Assembly (NCBI RefSeq): GCF_900112155.1
Contig: NZ_FOKQ01000017.1
Coordinates: forward strand, 17,694 to 81,693
Direction of reading: 5' to 3'
DNA from: Hominimerdicola alba
GTDB lineage: Bacteria > Bacillota > Clostridia > Oscillospirales > Ruminococcaceae
DNA length: 64,000 nt
The notes under the pieces were generated by a model. That model saw only the letters and a list, made by a program, of their open reading frames with translations. It was not told where the DNA came from and made no database searches. Numbering within the stretch: position 1 is the stretch's first letter; each line of letters starts with the position of its first letter. Made by a program: the position numbers and the translations under genes. Of the stretch, positions 42,316-51,344 are shown one piece after another.

Positions 42316-42520
42316 GGACTTCATCGAGGACTTGCGGAAAAACGGCGTAAAGCTCATAAAAAACGACGGCTCTCTTACCGAGATACCGCCGGACTTCCTG
42401 AAACGGGCTACCGAGCTTTGCAGCGAACTCCGGTGCAGCTCGATCACCTATGATATTGTTGATCCGCAGGACGGAGAACATACAAAGCTGAGAGTGCTTG
42501 ATTGTGGATATGCGGAATAA
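42305..42520 (+). CDS. Small protein ending the par operon
   Basis: A 71-residue protein beginning MTSEDFIEDLRKNGVKLIKN, with the segment TEIPPDFLKRATELCSEL and a final strand pair. It overlaps its upstream neighbour by eleven bases and is followed at once by a terminator. No family is recognised. Confidence 0.65.
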   Translation: MTSEDFIEDLRKNGVKLIKNDGSLTEIPPDFLKRATELCSELRCSSITYDIVDPQDGEHTKLRVLDCGYAE

Positions 42521-42525
42521 TAAGA

Positions 42526-42561
42526 AACGGATAGCCGTCTGATGAGGACGGTCTATCCGTG
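42526..42561 (+). terminator. Terminator of the ssb-par operon
   Basis: ACGGATAG with CCGTC pairs with GACGG and CTATCCGT, then GTTT. The stem is long; the T tail is short. Confidence 0.75.
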
Positions 42562-42571
42562 TTTAAGAGCA

Positions 42572-43027
42572 TTATAAATACATTGCCCATGAATCAATAT
42601 TAGGGTTCTCAACTATCTTTGTATGCTTTATATCCTGCTTGATCCACTTTTCATCTTCAAGCTCAGCCTTTGGAACATTGTATTTTTGATGAAGGATATT
42701 CAGGAAATCAAGGAAATTAGAGGGAAAACCGTTCATTCCTCTTGCAACTATAATTGACGAGTCGTATGTGAAATGCAAGCTCCACATAGTTCCATCTAAA
42801 ACATCGAAATTATTATATTCTCGTTTATTCCATTTATTTAGGATTTTCATATCCTCAATAAATTCATCTTCTATATCAGTGAGATTCAACTGAAATGGTT
42901 TTCCATTAACTAAGAACTGAATACTAACCTCTCCGCTTTCAGATGTTTCAAGAATAGAGTCAAAGCCCTCACTGATATTATGCCAAGCATCTGTCCATTC
43001 AAATCGAAACGCTTTTACTCTTGCCAT
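42572..43027 (-). CDS. Hypothetical protein in the defence-like cargo
   Basis: A 151-residue soluble protein beginning MARVKAFRFEWTDAWHNISE. The sequence alternates strands and short helices, with no known motif. It has its own consensus promoter and stands between the par operon and the nuclease pair. It could be an immunity or inhibitor protein, but nothing in the sequence proves this. Confidence 0.65.
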   Translation of the reverse strand: MARVKAFRFEWTDAWHNISEGFDSILETSESGEVSIQFLVNGKPFQLNLTDIEDEFIEDMKILNKWNKREYNNFDVLDGTMWSLHFTYDSSIIVARGMNGFPSNFLDFLNILHQKYNVPKAELEDEKWIKQDIKHTKIVENPNIDSWAMYL

Positions 43028-43054
43028 AGAAGCACCCCCAAAAGGCTTTTTTTA

Positions 43055-43083
43055 ATTATACCATTTCGCATACAAAATGTCAA
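43055..43083 (-). promoter_or_regulatory. Consensus promoter for the gene at 42,572
   Basis: Minus-strand TTGACA and TATAAT with a 17-bp spacer. Confidence 0.85.
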
Positions 43084-43102
43084 TTAGTAAAACACTATTT
43101 CA

Positions 43103-43131
43103 TTGCAATATACCGCCATTTGTGCTATAAT
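43103..43131 (+). promoter_or_regulatory. Promoter of the HhH/NYN pair
   Basis: TTGCAA and TATAAT with a 17-bp spacer; the ATTTGTGC before the -10 is shared with the promoter at 60,921. Confidence 0.7.
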
Positions 43132-43163
43132 TAGGTTATAGAGCAGATTGGAGGTGAACTGCA

Positions 43164-43427
43164 ATGGATAACGAAAACGAAGAGTTAGTAAACCGATCAT
43201 TATACAAGCGAATCAAGTCAATGAACCGTGCCGAAATGGAGAATTTCGTGAGAAATGTCTTTAATCAAGGCTATGAGAGAGCCGAGGAAGAAACGCACAG
43301 CATTGATTATGATAGCCTGAGAGCCGACCTGAGCCGCATCAAGGGCATCGGAGAGAGCCGGCTCAACGAGATAATGACGGTCATCGACAAACATATCGGA
43401 AATAATATTGACGATAAAGGAGGATAA
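43164..43427 (+). CDS. Helix-hairpin-helix protein paired with a NYN nuclease
   Basis: An 87-residue protein. A helical N-terminal half (RAEMENFVRNVFNQGYER) precedes LSRIKGIGESRLNEIMTVID, a helix-hairpin-helix that binds DNA or RNA backbone non-specifically. It starts a two-gene unit with the NYN protein three bases downstream. It may target the nuclease to nucleic acid. Confidence 0.75.
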   Translation: MDNENEELVNRSLYKRIKSMNRAEMENFVRNVFNQGYERAEEETHSIDYDSLRADLSRIKGIGESRLNEIMTVIDKHIGNNIDDKGG

Positions 43428-43430
43428 GCC

Positions 43431-44756
43431 TTGACCGTTGAAACCAAAGAAGTAGTTACCACGATCTCTTATCTGATCGGTGTCCGCAAGGACATTTTAG
43501 AGCTGAACTTTGCCGAGTGCAAAGACACCCTCGACAAGCTCTATGCAGACCGTGAAGCTACCGTGATACGATATTTGTGCAAGCTCCGTACCGCACTCTT
43601 GCAGCACTTCAAGAAAACGGACAACGCTATGCACTATGACCTGAAAAACCTCACTTCACTTGAATGGTACGATAAGGACAACATCAAGCAGCTTGAAAAG
43701 TGGGGCTTTCCGATTATTCAGGCAAATTACCGAGCCGAGAAGTATATGTATGACTTCACCAAGCTCATAAACGAAAACATTGACAACTGCTCCCGTCTTT
43801 TCTATGACTGGATCGTATGGGAGTACATACGGGATTTGTTCTTTATCCCGAAATATCAGAAATCCGGAGTGCTGAAAGACGAGTTTAACAAGTACATGGG
43901 CAATATTCAGCACTATCCGTTTCAGATGTTTATTCATTGGCAGCCTGCCGACAGGGGCAACATTATCTACACCGACAGGAAGTTTCTGAAAGTGATCTAT
44001 GAAATGCACGGCGATACATTCACAGACTTCACGAAATATCGGGACGCAGACGATGAAACCCGAAATAATATTTATGAATTTATCGACAGCTCTGAGAAAA
44101 CAGCCATTGCCGTCGATTGTGAGAACAGCAACCCCTTCAAGCTGTATAGTGTTCTGAAAGGCTTAAATCAAGATGAACTTGCCAAGATCGAGAAAATCAC
44201 GCTCTATGACGATCCAAACACTACCGCCGGATGGGACTGGCTCTCCAAATTCACGCAGATACCCGTTGAGCATATCGAGATCGACCGTGTGACCGACAGA
44301 AAGTCCCTGGTTGATGTAAGAATGACAGCGAGTGTTGTCACGGACTTCTATCGTGACGGCATCACATCTTTTATCATTGTGTCGAGTGATTCCGACTTTT
44401 GGGGACTCATCGAGAGCCTGCCAAAAGCTCACTTCCTCGTTATGTACGAATACGAGAAGTGCGGAACGGCGATCAAATCCGCCCTCACACAACACGGCAT
44501 CTATTATTGTGCCATTGATGATTTCTGCTCCGCTGCCACCGAGGATATGAAGCGAGCTGTCCTCTTTGCAGAGCTTGAAAAACATCTCCCCACCCTCTAT
44601 GGGGAAAGCCCTCTGGAACTCACGCAGAAAATTTATGAAGCCACAAGAGTTACAGCTACCAAGAAGGAAATGGAGAACTTCTGTAATCGGTACGTCAAGA
44701 CATTGCGGCTCCGCCTGAACTCCGAGGGTAAGTTTGTGATCGAGATACAGAAATAA
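43431..44756 (+). CDS. NYN-domain (PIN-like) nuclease
   Basis: A 441-residue protein. Residues 1-215 are a helical region of no known family. Residues 222-350 form a NYN domain: AIAVDCENSN (D229, E231), then VDVRMTAS (D295) and VSSDSDFWGLI (D320, D322), the acidic residues that hold metal in PIN-like RNases. The C-terminal 70 residues are helical. It probably cuts RNA. It starts at TTG 43,431, with AAAGGAGG seven bases before, so expression may be kept low. The pair is flanked by a terminator and a palindrome. Confidence 0.82.
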   Translation: MTVETKEVVTTISYLIGVRKDILELNFAECKDTLDKLYADREATVIRYLCKLRTALLQHFKKTDNAMHYDLKNLTSLEWYDKDNIKQLEKWGFPIIQANYRAEKYMYDFTKLINENIDNCSRLFYDWIVWEYIRDLFFIPKYQKSGVLKDEFNKYMGNIQHYPFQMFIHWQPADRGNIIYTDRKFLKVIYEMHGDTFTDFTKYRDADDETRNNIYEFIDSSEKTAIAVDCENSNPFKLYSVLKGLNQDELAKIEKITLYDDPNTTAGWDWLSKFTQIPVEHIEIDRVTDRKSLVDVRMTASVVTDFYRDGITSFIIVSSDSDFWGLIESLPKAHFLVMYEYEKCGTAIKSALTQHGIYYCAIDDFCSAATEDMKRAVLFAELEKHLPTLYGESPLELTQKIYEATRVTATKKEMENFCNRYVKTLRLRLNSEGKFVIEIQK

Positions 44757-44758
44757 CG

Positions 44759-44790
44759 TAAAAAGGACGGTTTTGAGCCGTCCTTTTCGT
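44759..44790. terminator. Bidirectional terminator
   Basis: AAAAGGACGG and CCGTCCTTTT arms work in both directions, ending the NYN unit on the plus strand and the toxin/ABC operon on the minus strand. Confidence 0.85.
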
Positions 44791-44799
44791 TTTATGGTG

Positions 44800-44826
44800 A
44801 ACTTTGAATCCAGTGGGTTCAAAGTT
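44800..44826. repeat. 27-bp palindrome, copy 2
   Basis: AACTTTGAATCCA with the complementary arm, one mismatch from the perfect form. It lies between the bidirectional terminator and the ATPase stop. Confidence 0.85.
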
Positions 44827-44844
44827 AAAGTTATTCAGATAAAA

Positions 44845-45588
44845 TTATAGGCATAGTGAAGAACAGAAATCATCTGAAAAACAATCATAAGCTGAATATT
44901 TTACGATCTTTAACGTCTTTGATGACTTGTCATAAACCAAAGCCTTGTCGGTAAAATTTGCTGCTCGGCAATGTGACACCATAATAATGGCGAGATTTGG
45001 ATTTTCCTTGATTTCTTCAATGATAACGTCATTGAATTTTCGAGAGTTTTCAAACGATAGATGATTAAGAGGCTCATCTAAGATCAGTATATCCGCTTTC
45101 TGGAGCTTAAGTATTCTTGTAATAAGCTGAATCAGTTTACCTTCTCCACCGCTTACATTGTCCTTAATACGTTTTTTCTTCTTTTTTGAAAGATTGAATG
45201 TATCAAGCAAGTGATCTAACTTGGCTTCGTCTAAGTCGATTTCGCTGCCCGCACAAGCGGTTTCAGCTTCTTCGAGTATGGTTGTGTTATTATAAGGGGT
45301 ATCCATTTGTTCTGAATAGGAAATGTGTTTTCTGGCGACACTTGGATCAAGCAAGTCATTTCCAGATTTATCAAGTATTTGTCCCTTAACGTTTAATCCT
45401 TTATATTCACTCTGAAGATTTCTGCTATATCCTAAAGATATTAGCTTCAATAAAAGGGATTTTCCCACACCATTCGGACCGAGAAAAATGAAGCGATCCC
45501 CCTCGTTTATAACTAAGTTTAAGTCATTATACAGGACTTCATCGTTAATTGTTATTGTAACATTCTTAAATTCAAGAAGCCTTTTCAA
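44845..45588 (-). CDS. ABC transporter ATP-binding protein
   Basis: A 247-residue ATPase. Walker A is GPNGVGKSLLLKL (about 37-49), the signature is NVSGGEGKLIQL, and Walker B is ILILDEPLNHLS. The H-loop SHCRA follows. It is the last gene of the toxin operon and overlaps the preceding permease by 17 bases. It would power the FtsX/MacB-like permease pair upstream, which matches the common MacB/LolCDE plan in which the ATPase works on mechanotransmission rather than classic substrate passage. Confidence 0.9.
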   Translation of the reverse strand: MKRLLEFKNVTITINDEVLYNDLNLVINEGDRFIFLGPNGVGKSLLLKLISLGYSRNLQSEYKGLNVKGQILDKSGNDLLDPSVARKHISYSEQMDTPYNNTTILEEAETACAGSEIDLDEAKLDHLLDTFNLSKKKKKRIKDNVSGGEGKLIQLITRILKLQKADILILDEPLNHLSFENSRKFNDVIIEEIKENPNLAIIMVSHCRAANFTDKALVYDKSSKTLKIVKYSAYDCFSDDFCSSLCL

Positions 45589-46561
45589 AGCGTTTTCCTC
45601 CTATCAGCCACCGTATTATCAGCACTCCACTTATACAGGTGTATCCAATTACACAGTAATATGACAAATTCAGTATATAAGCAAGAAAGCAAGTTAGTAG
45701 TAGTGGAACAGCAGAATATAGCATATGGTCTGCCTTGTAAAAGTCCTTTATAACATTCAGTGAGAAGCCGTCTCTTGAATACTTTTTCACTTCACGCATA
45801 ATGATCCTTGTTATGATTACATGATAAAAGCAGGCAATTGAAAACAGAATACACAAGATAATCGCAGTATATGCCTTGACTTTACCCGCTAATGCTTCAA
45901 GTTCTCCATGAACATAATACTTCTGATCATAATCCAAAGAAGAGTGCGAAAGTCGCTCAAATTCGTTGCCTGTTAAGAAGAATACATATTTTCCTCTTGT
46001 GTTGCTTTCTGTTTTTTCGTTATAGCCTAAGAATGCTACGGCGAAATCTTTGTTATCGTCAATCTTGTAATAGTCAGAAATATAGGGGAAAATTTCTTTG
46101 ACACGATAAGTTGAAGGAGTATCATATATCGGTAAATCCACTTGTATCTGATCTCCCACCACAACGCCGAGTCTATCAGCTATCTGGCTTGAAATAGCGA
46201 CCTCATCTGCTTTAAGGTCATTATTCAACTTTATTACACCATTATTAGTGTCAGAAGTGAGATAAGTATTTACATTGATACGTTTATCAGCATTAAGAAA
46301 AGTAACAAGGTTTTCAAGTTTATAGTTCTGCCTATATTCTGAACTCTTATTTTGGCTCTCGATAACATAATCGTAATTGCACTCATTTATGCTGGTGCTA
46401 TTCTTAGTAAGCGGATTGATAATAGCTGCGGCACTTATAGTAACCGCAGCTGAAATCACCAAGAAAGCAATCAGATACAGCGATATGGGGAAAGCATTTT
46501 TCTGCAAGTGCTTAACATATTCATATCTGTATCGCCCAGCAGAATTGTTTTGCTTAGCCAT
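45572..46561 (-). CDS. FtsX/MacB-like permease, subunit 1
   Basis: A 329-residue membrane protein. One N-terminal helix (SLYLIAFLVISAAVTISAAA, about 27-46), an extracellular domain of roughly 180 residues (DEVAISSQIADRLGVVVGDQ) and three C-terminal helices after residue 230 give the FtsX/MacB order. The outer domain has the MacB-PCD-like ADRLGVVVGD step. It lies three bases from subunit 2 and overlaps the ATPase. It is short for MacB, and the pair together would make the transporter. Confidence 0.78.
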   Translation of the reverse strand: MAKQNNSAGRYRYEYVKHLQKNAFPISLYLIAFLVISAAVTISAAAIINPLTKNSTSINECNYDYVIESQNKSSEYRQNYKLENLVTFLNADKRINVNTYLTSDTNNGVIKLNNDLKADEVAISSQIADRLGVVVGDQIQVDLPIYDTPSTYRVKEIFPYISDYYKIDDNKDFAVAFLGYNEKTESNTRGKYVFFLTGNEFERLSHSSLDYDQKYYVHGELEALAGKVKAYTAIILCILFSIACFYHVIITRIIMREVKKYSRDGFSLNVIKDFYKADHMLYSAVPLLLTCFLAYILNLSYYCVIGYTCISGVLIIRWLIGGKRFEKAS

Positions 46562-46564
46562 TCG

Positions 46565-47731
46565 TTATCTACCTTCGCTCTCTTTTTTTATTTTTTCAGA
46601 AACAATTGAAAACTGTTTATCGAGCTTACCGCTTGTAGAGATTTTTGCTATTATACTGAATAAAACAGTCGAGCCAAGCGCAGCAATGTTATTTATTGAA
46701 ATAAGCTCATTCCCAAAAACGAAATATGATATAGCGATGAAAGCACATACAGCAATAATATAGAGGAAAAAGCCTGTAAAGCTGTATCTTCCATACATTT
46801 GCTTTTCTTGTTCAAGCGTGAAGTTGTTGCGTATATCCTTTTCAACGTCATTTTTCGTATATCGGTTAGGCTTCCCACAGAGATCAATCAGCAAGAGAAG
46901 TGCTGCACCAACGATAAAAGCGATTGATATGATAAGATCACGGTTCAGCTTTGAATTATATCTTCTTTCAAGTTCTTTTATAAAACTCGAAACATAAATC
47001 GTTGACTCAGTGCTGTTCTTATTCTTGCGATTCTCCAAATACTGCTGATAAGCATCGTCGCTATCGAACTCATCAGCGGAACGAATATCACCCATACCAA
47101 CATATTTTTCAATGTATGACTGAGTTGAGCTTACATCATTACTGCATACATAAGCACCATTGTACTTGTATTCCAAACCGCAGAGAGCTTTTACATCGTT
47201 TTGCATTATGGCGATAGCTGTACCGCCAACATTCCTGTAATCACTCTTATAGATACCGCTTATTGTAAACTCAATAGAAGTCCCTGACAACGTGATAGAA
47301 GTCGTATCATTTAATGATAGTCCTGCACTCTTTGCAAGGTCATATGAAACATACAGAGGATTATTTGCAGTTGAAGCGGTTGTTTGAAGCTTTAACCTAT
47401 CTGAAAACACTGTATAACCTAAATCATCAGTGTTTTCGATAATATACAGACTTGAATTGACAGTTTTCTTGTTTCCCTTAATATCTGCTGATCTGTATAC
47501 ATAAGGAACAACCTTATCAACGTCACCTCGTGCGTCAATTTCAGCTACCTGGTCTTGACTTGGAGCTTCGATGATAAAATCTACTTTTGTTTGTTCTATA
47601 TTGAATTTTCCTTTAGTTTCTTGACGCTCTGCCCAAAAGAAAGCCGAAGCTATCAGAAGTCCGAGGAATATTACTGCAAAAACAAAATCAAAAGCAGAAA
47701 CATGAAGCCTTTTGTTTTTGTATTTGCTCAT
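46565..47731 (-). CDS. FtsX/MacB-like permease, subunit 2
   Basis: A 388-residue membrane protein with an N-terminal helix (FDFVFAVIFLGLLIASAFFW), an extracellular domain (about 40-240; PLYVSYDLAKSAGLSLNDTT is a MacB-PCD-like segment) and several C-terminal helices. The segment after residue 290 has a long cytoplasmic loop (KPNRYTKNDVEKDIRNNFTL) before the last helices. It is two bases from the small lipoprotein gene. Together with subunit 1 and the ATPase it forms a likely type VII ABC transporter. Confidence 0.78.
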   Translation of the reverse strand: MSKYKNKRLHVSAFDFVFAVIFLGLLIASAFFWAERQETKGKFNIEQTKVDFIIEAPSQDQVAEIDARGDVDKVVPYVYRSADIKGNKKTVNSSLYIIENTDDLGYTVFSDRLKLQTTASTANNPLYVSYDLAKSAGLSLNDTTSITLSGTSIEFTISGIYKSDYRNVGGTAIAIMQNDVKALCGLEYKYNGAYVCSNDVSSTQSYIEKYVGMGDIRSADEFDSDDAYQQYLENRKNKNSTESTIYVSSFIKELERRYNSKLNRDLIISIAFIVGAALLLLIDLCGKPNRYTKNDVEKDIRNNFTLEQEKQMYGRYSFTGFFLYIIAVCAFIAISYFVFGNELISINNIAALGSTVLFSIIAKISTSGKLDKQFSIVSEKIKKESEGR

Positions 47732-47733
47732 TA

Positions 47734-48252
47734 TTAGTTCTCTCCTGTATTAAGTTCGTATTCAAAGAACACTTTTCTCGAATATCCTGAGTTAATCTCA
47801 TTTCCGTCCTCATCATAGATATGGACAGTCATCTCTGCTTCCCCTTCATCAGTAGGAGTGCCATAGAACATGATATTATCGGCAGTAGCTTCTTTATAGC
47901 CCTTAACCGTAAAGGTCATCTTTGTGAGCTGATCTGCTTCAACCCATTCGTTTGAATCAGGATTAAGACCGCCCATTTTTTCCATTTCAACATCTTTTGT
48001 CTTAGGAACGGTAACAACAACCTTGTAATCATGAGCTTTCTTCTTGTCAGTATTGATCTGAACCTTGATAGAAGTATAGAAACGTTTTCCAACCTCAAAT
48101 GCGGACAGGGATTCGTTGTAATCTGAAGCGGTATCAACAGCCTTAAATCCGAAGTTTACAGAAGGAGTTTCTGTTACTTCACAGCCAGTCAGCGGCAGTA
48201 TCATCACTAAGCCCATAACAAGCACAAGGACTGATTTCATAATTCTTTTCAT
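47734..48252 (-). CDS. Small lipoprotein of the toxin operon
   Basis: A 172-residue lipoprotein: MKRIMKSVLVLVMGLVMILP then LTGC lipobox. The mature part is a beta-sandwich-like domain with paired strands (YKVVVTVPKTKDVEMEKMGG; MTVHIYDEDGNEINSGY). It lies between the β-helix gene and the permeases. It may be a chaperone or surface partner that hands the toxin to, or takes it from, the transporter. No family is recognised. Confidence 0.75.
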   Translation of the reverse strand: MKRIMKSVLVLVMGLVMILPLTGCEVTETPSVNFGFKAVDTASDYNESLSAFEVGKRFYTSIKVQINTDKKKAHDYKVVVTVPKTKDVEMEKMGGLNPDSNEWVEADQLTKMTFTVKGYKEATADNIMFYGTPTDEGEAEMTVHIYDEDGNEINSGYSRKVFFEYELNTGEN

Positions 48253-48262
48253 TTTTAATACC

Positions 48263-48742
48263 TCACTTATTCATAATAGTTTCAACTGATTTGCCATTAC
48301 AGGTCATAGCAAGATCAGATGCTTTAACGGAATTTGCATCATATATCAATGCTACTTCTTCATTAAAGGAAGTAGTTAGCTCCATTGATACATTTTCAAG
48401 AGTTGAAGCCCCGCATTCATAACACAAACCTGCAATTCTTGGAGTGTATCCGTTCTTATCAATTTCAAATCGAACATTCTTGAAATGCAGATTGGAAATA
48501 GTAGCGTGCGAAAGGTAATGGAACAAAGCAATAGACTGCTCATCTCCCCAAACATCATCGCTTACTGTAAGATTTGATATAGTGTGATTGTTGCCATCGA
48601 TAGTACCTCTGAACATTTCAGTGATATAAGGGATAACTTGTCCTTCACAATCTATATCTGCTGTAATACAGATATTATCCTTTGCCTTTATCTCAAGCAG
48701 TTCAGAAAGAGAAGCTACCTGCTTTACATTATCTGTATCCAT
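48263..48742 (-). CDS. Beta-helix protein, candidate immunity factor
   Basis: A 159-residue protein of short repeated strands: GTIDGNNHTISNLTVSDDVW, then ATISNLHFKNVRF and GASTLENVSMEL, the ladder of a right-handed beta-helix like GLUG-type repeats. It has no signal peptide, so it stays in the cytoplasm. The ATG follows the toxin stop by one base. A small cytosolic protein directly after a toxin gene is the normal place for immunity, and this is the main reason for the call. A beta-helix immunity protein would be unusual. Confidence 0.7.
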   Translation of the reverse strand: MDTDNVKQVASLSELLEIKAKDNICITADIDCEGQVIPYITEMFRGTIDGNNHTISNLTVSDDVWGDEQSIALFHYLSHATISNLHFKNVRFEIDKNGYTPRIAGLCYECGASTLENVSMELTTSFNEEVALIYDANSVKASDLAMTCNGKSVETIMNK

Positions 48743-48743
48743 A

Positions 48744-51104
48744 TTAAACCGCCTCCTTCAGACCTTCACGAATAAGTGAAGCACCACCAGTGTGCTTATA
48801 AGCGTCATGTAATTCTGTTGGTATAAGTATCAATGTTTCACCATCTTCAAGATGATGCCATGTATAGCCTTTTATAGATTCACTTGTGCCGTGGTGCAAT
48901 CGGTTAGCTTTTTGAATGTCCGATGTATCAATGCCAGTAAGATCGGACACTTTTACTCTTGCGATAGCATAATCATCAAAAATAGCGAAGCCCGATTTTG
49001 ACATATATATATCACCGTACTTTGCTTTGATATAGTTTGCATTAGAACCTGTTGGAGACATAAGATTTCCTGCATATTTGTAATTGGTTATGGTGAAATC
49101 CTTTTGATACTCTTTTAGGAACGCAGAGATATTTTCACCGCGCGCCTGCGCTAACTGCCTGTTAAAGTTGCTATATGTAGAGAAATCCGTGTATTTATAA
49201 TAATCAGCCACGATATTTCCTATGTCATTTAGCTGTTTAGCAGTGAGTTGCTCCGCTGCACCTAAGCTATCGCCCTTAATAAGCTGTTTTATTATATCAT
49301 CGCTTAATCCATTGGATTTTAACGCATCTGTAGTAATCTCCTCTATCAGTGATTCATTAACGTTTGCTTTCAAAGCCAAACTCTGAATAGTTAAATCTGG
49401 ATTCTTCAAAAGAGAATCATAAGCGGATTGACCAAGATCATTGATAATTTTTTGTTTGGTCATTCCATCACCGATGATTGTGTTTGCTACACTTGAATCA
49501 ATGCCTGCATATCCAAGCCCTTTAACGGATAAATCATCAAACAATGAACTGGACTTCTTAACCAATCCCATATCCTTGAATGTTGTCGAAATCAGATCGC
49601 GCGACGCTGTAAGATTAGCCGCAATATTACGGTCTATCTTCTCAATTTGAGCAAGATTATCAATATTGCCATCAAACAGATCCTCCATAACCTTAACAAC
49701 ATCATCAGGGTTAATAGTTACGTTGGTTCTGCCTGCTGTATTACTAAGTTGATTGAAAACTGCTCGACCATTCCTTAAATTGGCAAGGTTATCAGCACCA
49801 AATCGTTTTTGAAGCATTATAAGGGTACTTGAATCAGATAGTATGTCATCTGTTTGAGATGTTCCCAGTTTTTCTATGAGTCGAAGATAAGCCTTTTCAT
49901 CTGTTATTGTTTCTTTGATAGCTTGATATGCTTCTTCACTTATGGAATTTTTTAAGCAACTATCAACAAAATCCTTTGAAAGAGAACCTCCGAAATACTC
50001 AACAAACTCATACATATTTTTATTTATGTATTCCTTGACCGCTGGTTCCGATATATCGTCCAAGTTTTTAAGAGATTGTTGCTTAATTTCTTTGATTATT
50101 GTTTTGCCGACTTCATCAGTTACTCCGGCTCTTTTCCAAAAACGTTCTTGAAGTGCTTGCCTTACTCCTTTGCCTGCACCAAAAGCATCAGTTTTCTGAA
50201 CAATAGATACTATCGCAGATTCATTCTTAATAACCTGCATGAATATATCTTCGGTTATTTCCTCCGTAACTTCTTTTGAAAGTGCTTTATATGCTTTCTT
50301 CAATGCATCATCGGATAAGTTTTCAGGTGCTTCTTTAATGATTTTGGCTAAGTTCTTGATTAAAGCACGAGCTGTCTTATCTTCTAATTGCTCTAAGCCT
50401 GGAACTTTCTTTAGATATTTTACAGCTCGAAGTGCCTTGATTCCTGATATGCCACCAGTTAAAGGTGCAAGAATCGCACTCCATTTGAAGCCTTCAGCAA
50501 CGCCGTTAAGCATATGTCCGATGATATACGAAGCATCTCCACCTTCTTGATATGCTTGATAGCCGGATACCGCAGCATCAATTGCGGCACCAATAATAAC
50601 GGCTGCCTTAGACATCTCTGAAACAAGAACAGCTCCAAAGAAAGTTGCTGTTCCGCCTGATACCGTGGTTAGTGTAACCATCACAACAACCGCAGTAGCA
50701 CCAATGGCAGCATCAATAAAGAACTTTTTCAGATCTATATCTTCACCATAGTACGATACAAAGTTTTCGTGTGCCACGGTGATAAAATCATCATTTATAG
50801 GTATTACTTCAACCTCAATGTTTTGTATTCCCTTAACATTTACCGGATTAACTACAATATCTTCTACGTTAATCTCCAATGTATCCACAGAATTTACAAC
50901 AATAGGCTGTATATTCAGCTCAACAAAAGCATCGTTAATGTCATTCACGTCTGCATCGACATTTGTAGCTTTAGAAACCTCTGCTTGAGAAACTGTTGAA
51001 CTCTCTTGTTTTGCTTTCCCCAATTCGCAACCCGTAAAAGAAAACAGCATAGCTGAGGCTGTAAATAACGATAATCCGGCTTTAACTTTTCTGGCAAGAT
51101 TCAC
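48744..51104 (-). CDS. Lipoprotein polymorphic toxin with C-terminal WHH nuclease
   Basis: A 786-residue protein. The N-terminus has a lipoprotein signal with lipobox FTGC near residue 26. A glycine/alanine-rich hydrophobic region (about 118-185, GATAVVVMVTLTTVSGGTAT) follows, like pre-toxin translocation regions. A long helical linker (200-700) leads to a C-terminal nuclease: W749-H-H, then LIPTELHDAYKHTGG with H766 and H771. This is the WHH/LHH pattern of HNH/ENDO VII toxins. It starts at GTG 51,104 with a GGGGGCGG site, and leads a six-gene operon. Confidence 0.85.
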   Translation of the reverse strand: MNLARKVKAGLSLFTASAMLFSFTGCELGKAKQESSTVSQAEVSKATNVDADVNDINDAFVELNIQPIVVNSVDTLEINVEDIVVNPVNVKGIQNIEVEVIPINDDFITVAHENFVSYYGEDIDLKKFFIDAAIGATAVVVMVTLTTVSGGTATFFGAVLVSEMSKAAVIIGAAIDAAVSGYQAYQEGGDASYIIGHMLNGVAEGFKWSAILAPLTGGISGIKALRAVKYLKKVPGLEQLEDKTARALIKNLAKIIKEAPENLSDDALKKAYKALSKEVTEEITEDIFMQVIKNESAIVSIVQKTDAFGAGKGVRQALQERFWKRAGVTDEVGKTIIKEIKQQSLKNLDDISEPAVKEYINKNMYEFVEYFGGSLSKDFVDSCLKNSISEEAYQAIKETITDEKAYLRLIEKLGTSQTDDILSDSSTLIMLQKRFGADNLANLRNGRAVFNQLSNTAGRTNVTINPDDVVKVMEDLFDGNIDNLAQIEKIDRNIAANLTASRDLISTTFKDMGLVKKSSSLFDDLSVKGLGYAGIDSSVANTIIGDGMTKQKIINDLGQSAYDSLLKNPDLTIQSLALKANVNESLIEEITTDALKSNGLSDDIIKQLIKGDSLGAAEQLTAKQLNDIGNIVADYYKYTDFSTYSNFNRQLAQARGENISAFLKEYQKDFTITNYKYAGNLMSPTGSNANYIKAKYGDIYMSKSGFAIFDDYAIARVKVSDLTGIDTSDIQKANRLHHGTSESIKGYTWHHLEDGETLILIPTELHDAYKHTGGASLIREGLKEAV

Positions 51105-51153
51105 AAAACCGCCCCCTTTAGATCTGCGTTTTTATAAAGATATGCCTACTAAT

Positions 51154-51182
51154 AGTATAGCAGAAAATGCCCAAAATGTCAA
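51154..51182 (-). promoter_or_regulatory. Promoter of the toxin/ABC operon
   Basis: Minus-strand TTGACA and TATACT with a 17-bp spacer, about 50 bases before the GTG. A T-rich run lies between. Confidence 0.8.
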
Positions 51183-51344
51183 TCATATATGAATGGTTTC
51201 TTGCCTATTTTTTGATTGATTCCCCATCTTTGACCAAATTGTATTTTTAGTATATAATTTTGATTTTATACAATCCGTAATCGTTCGGTTTCATTGGCAA
51301 CAGCACCCAGAAAGCTCTGAGTGCTGTTGTGTTTGAGAGAATTG

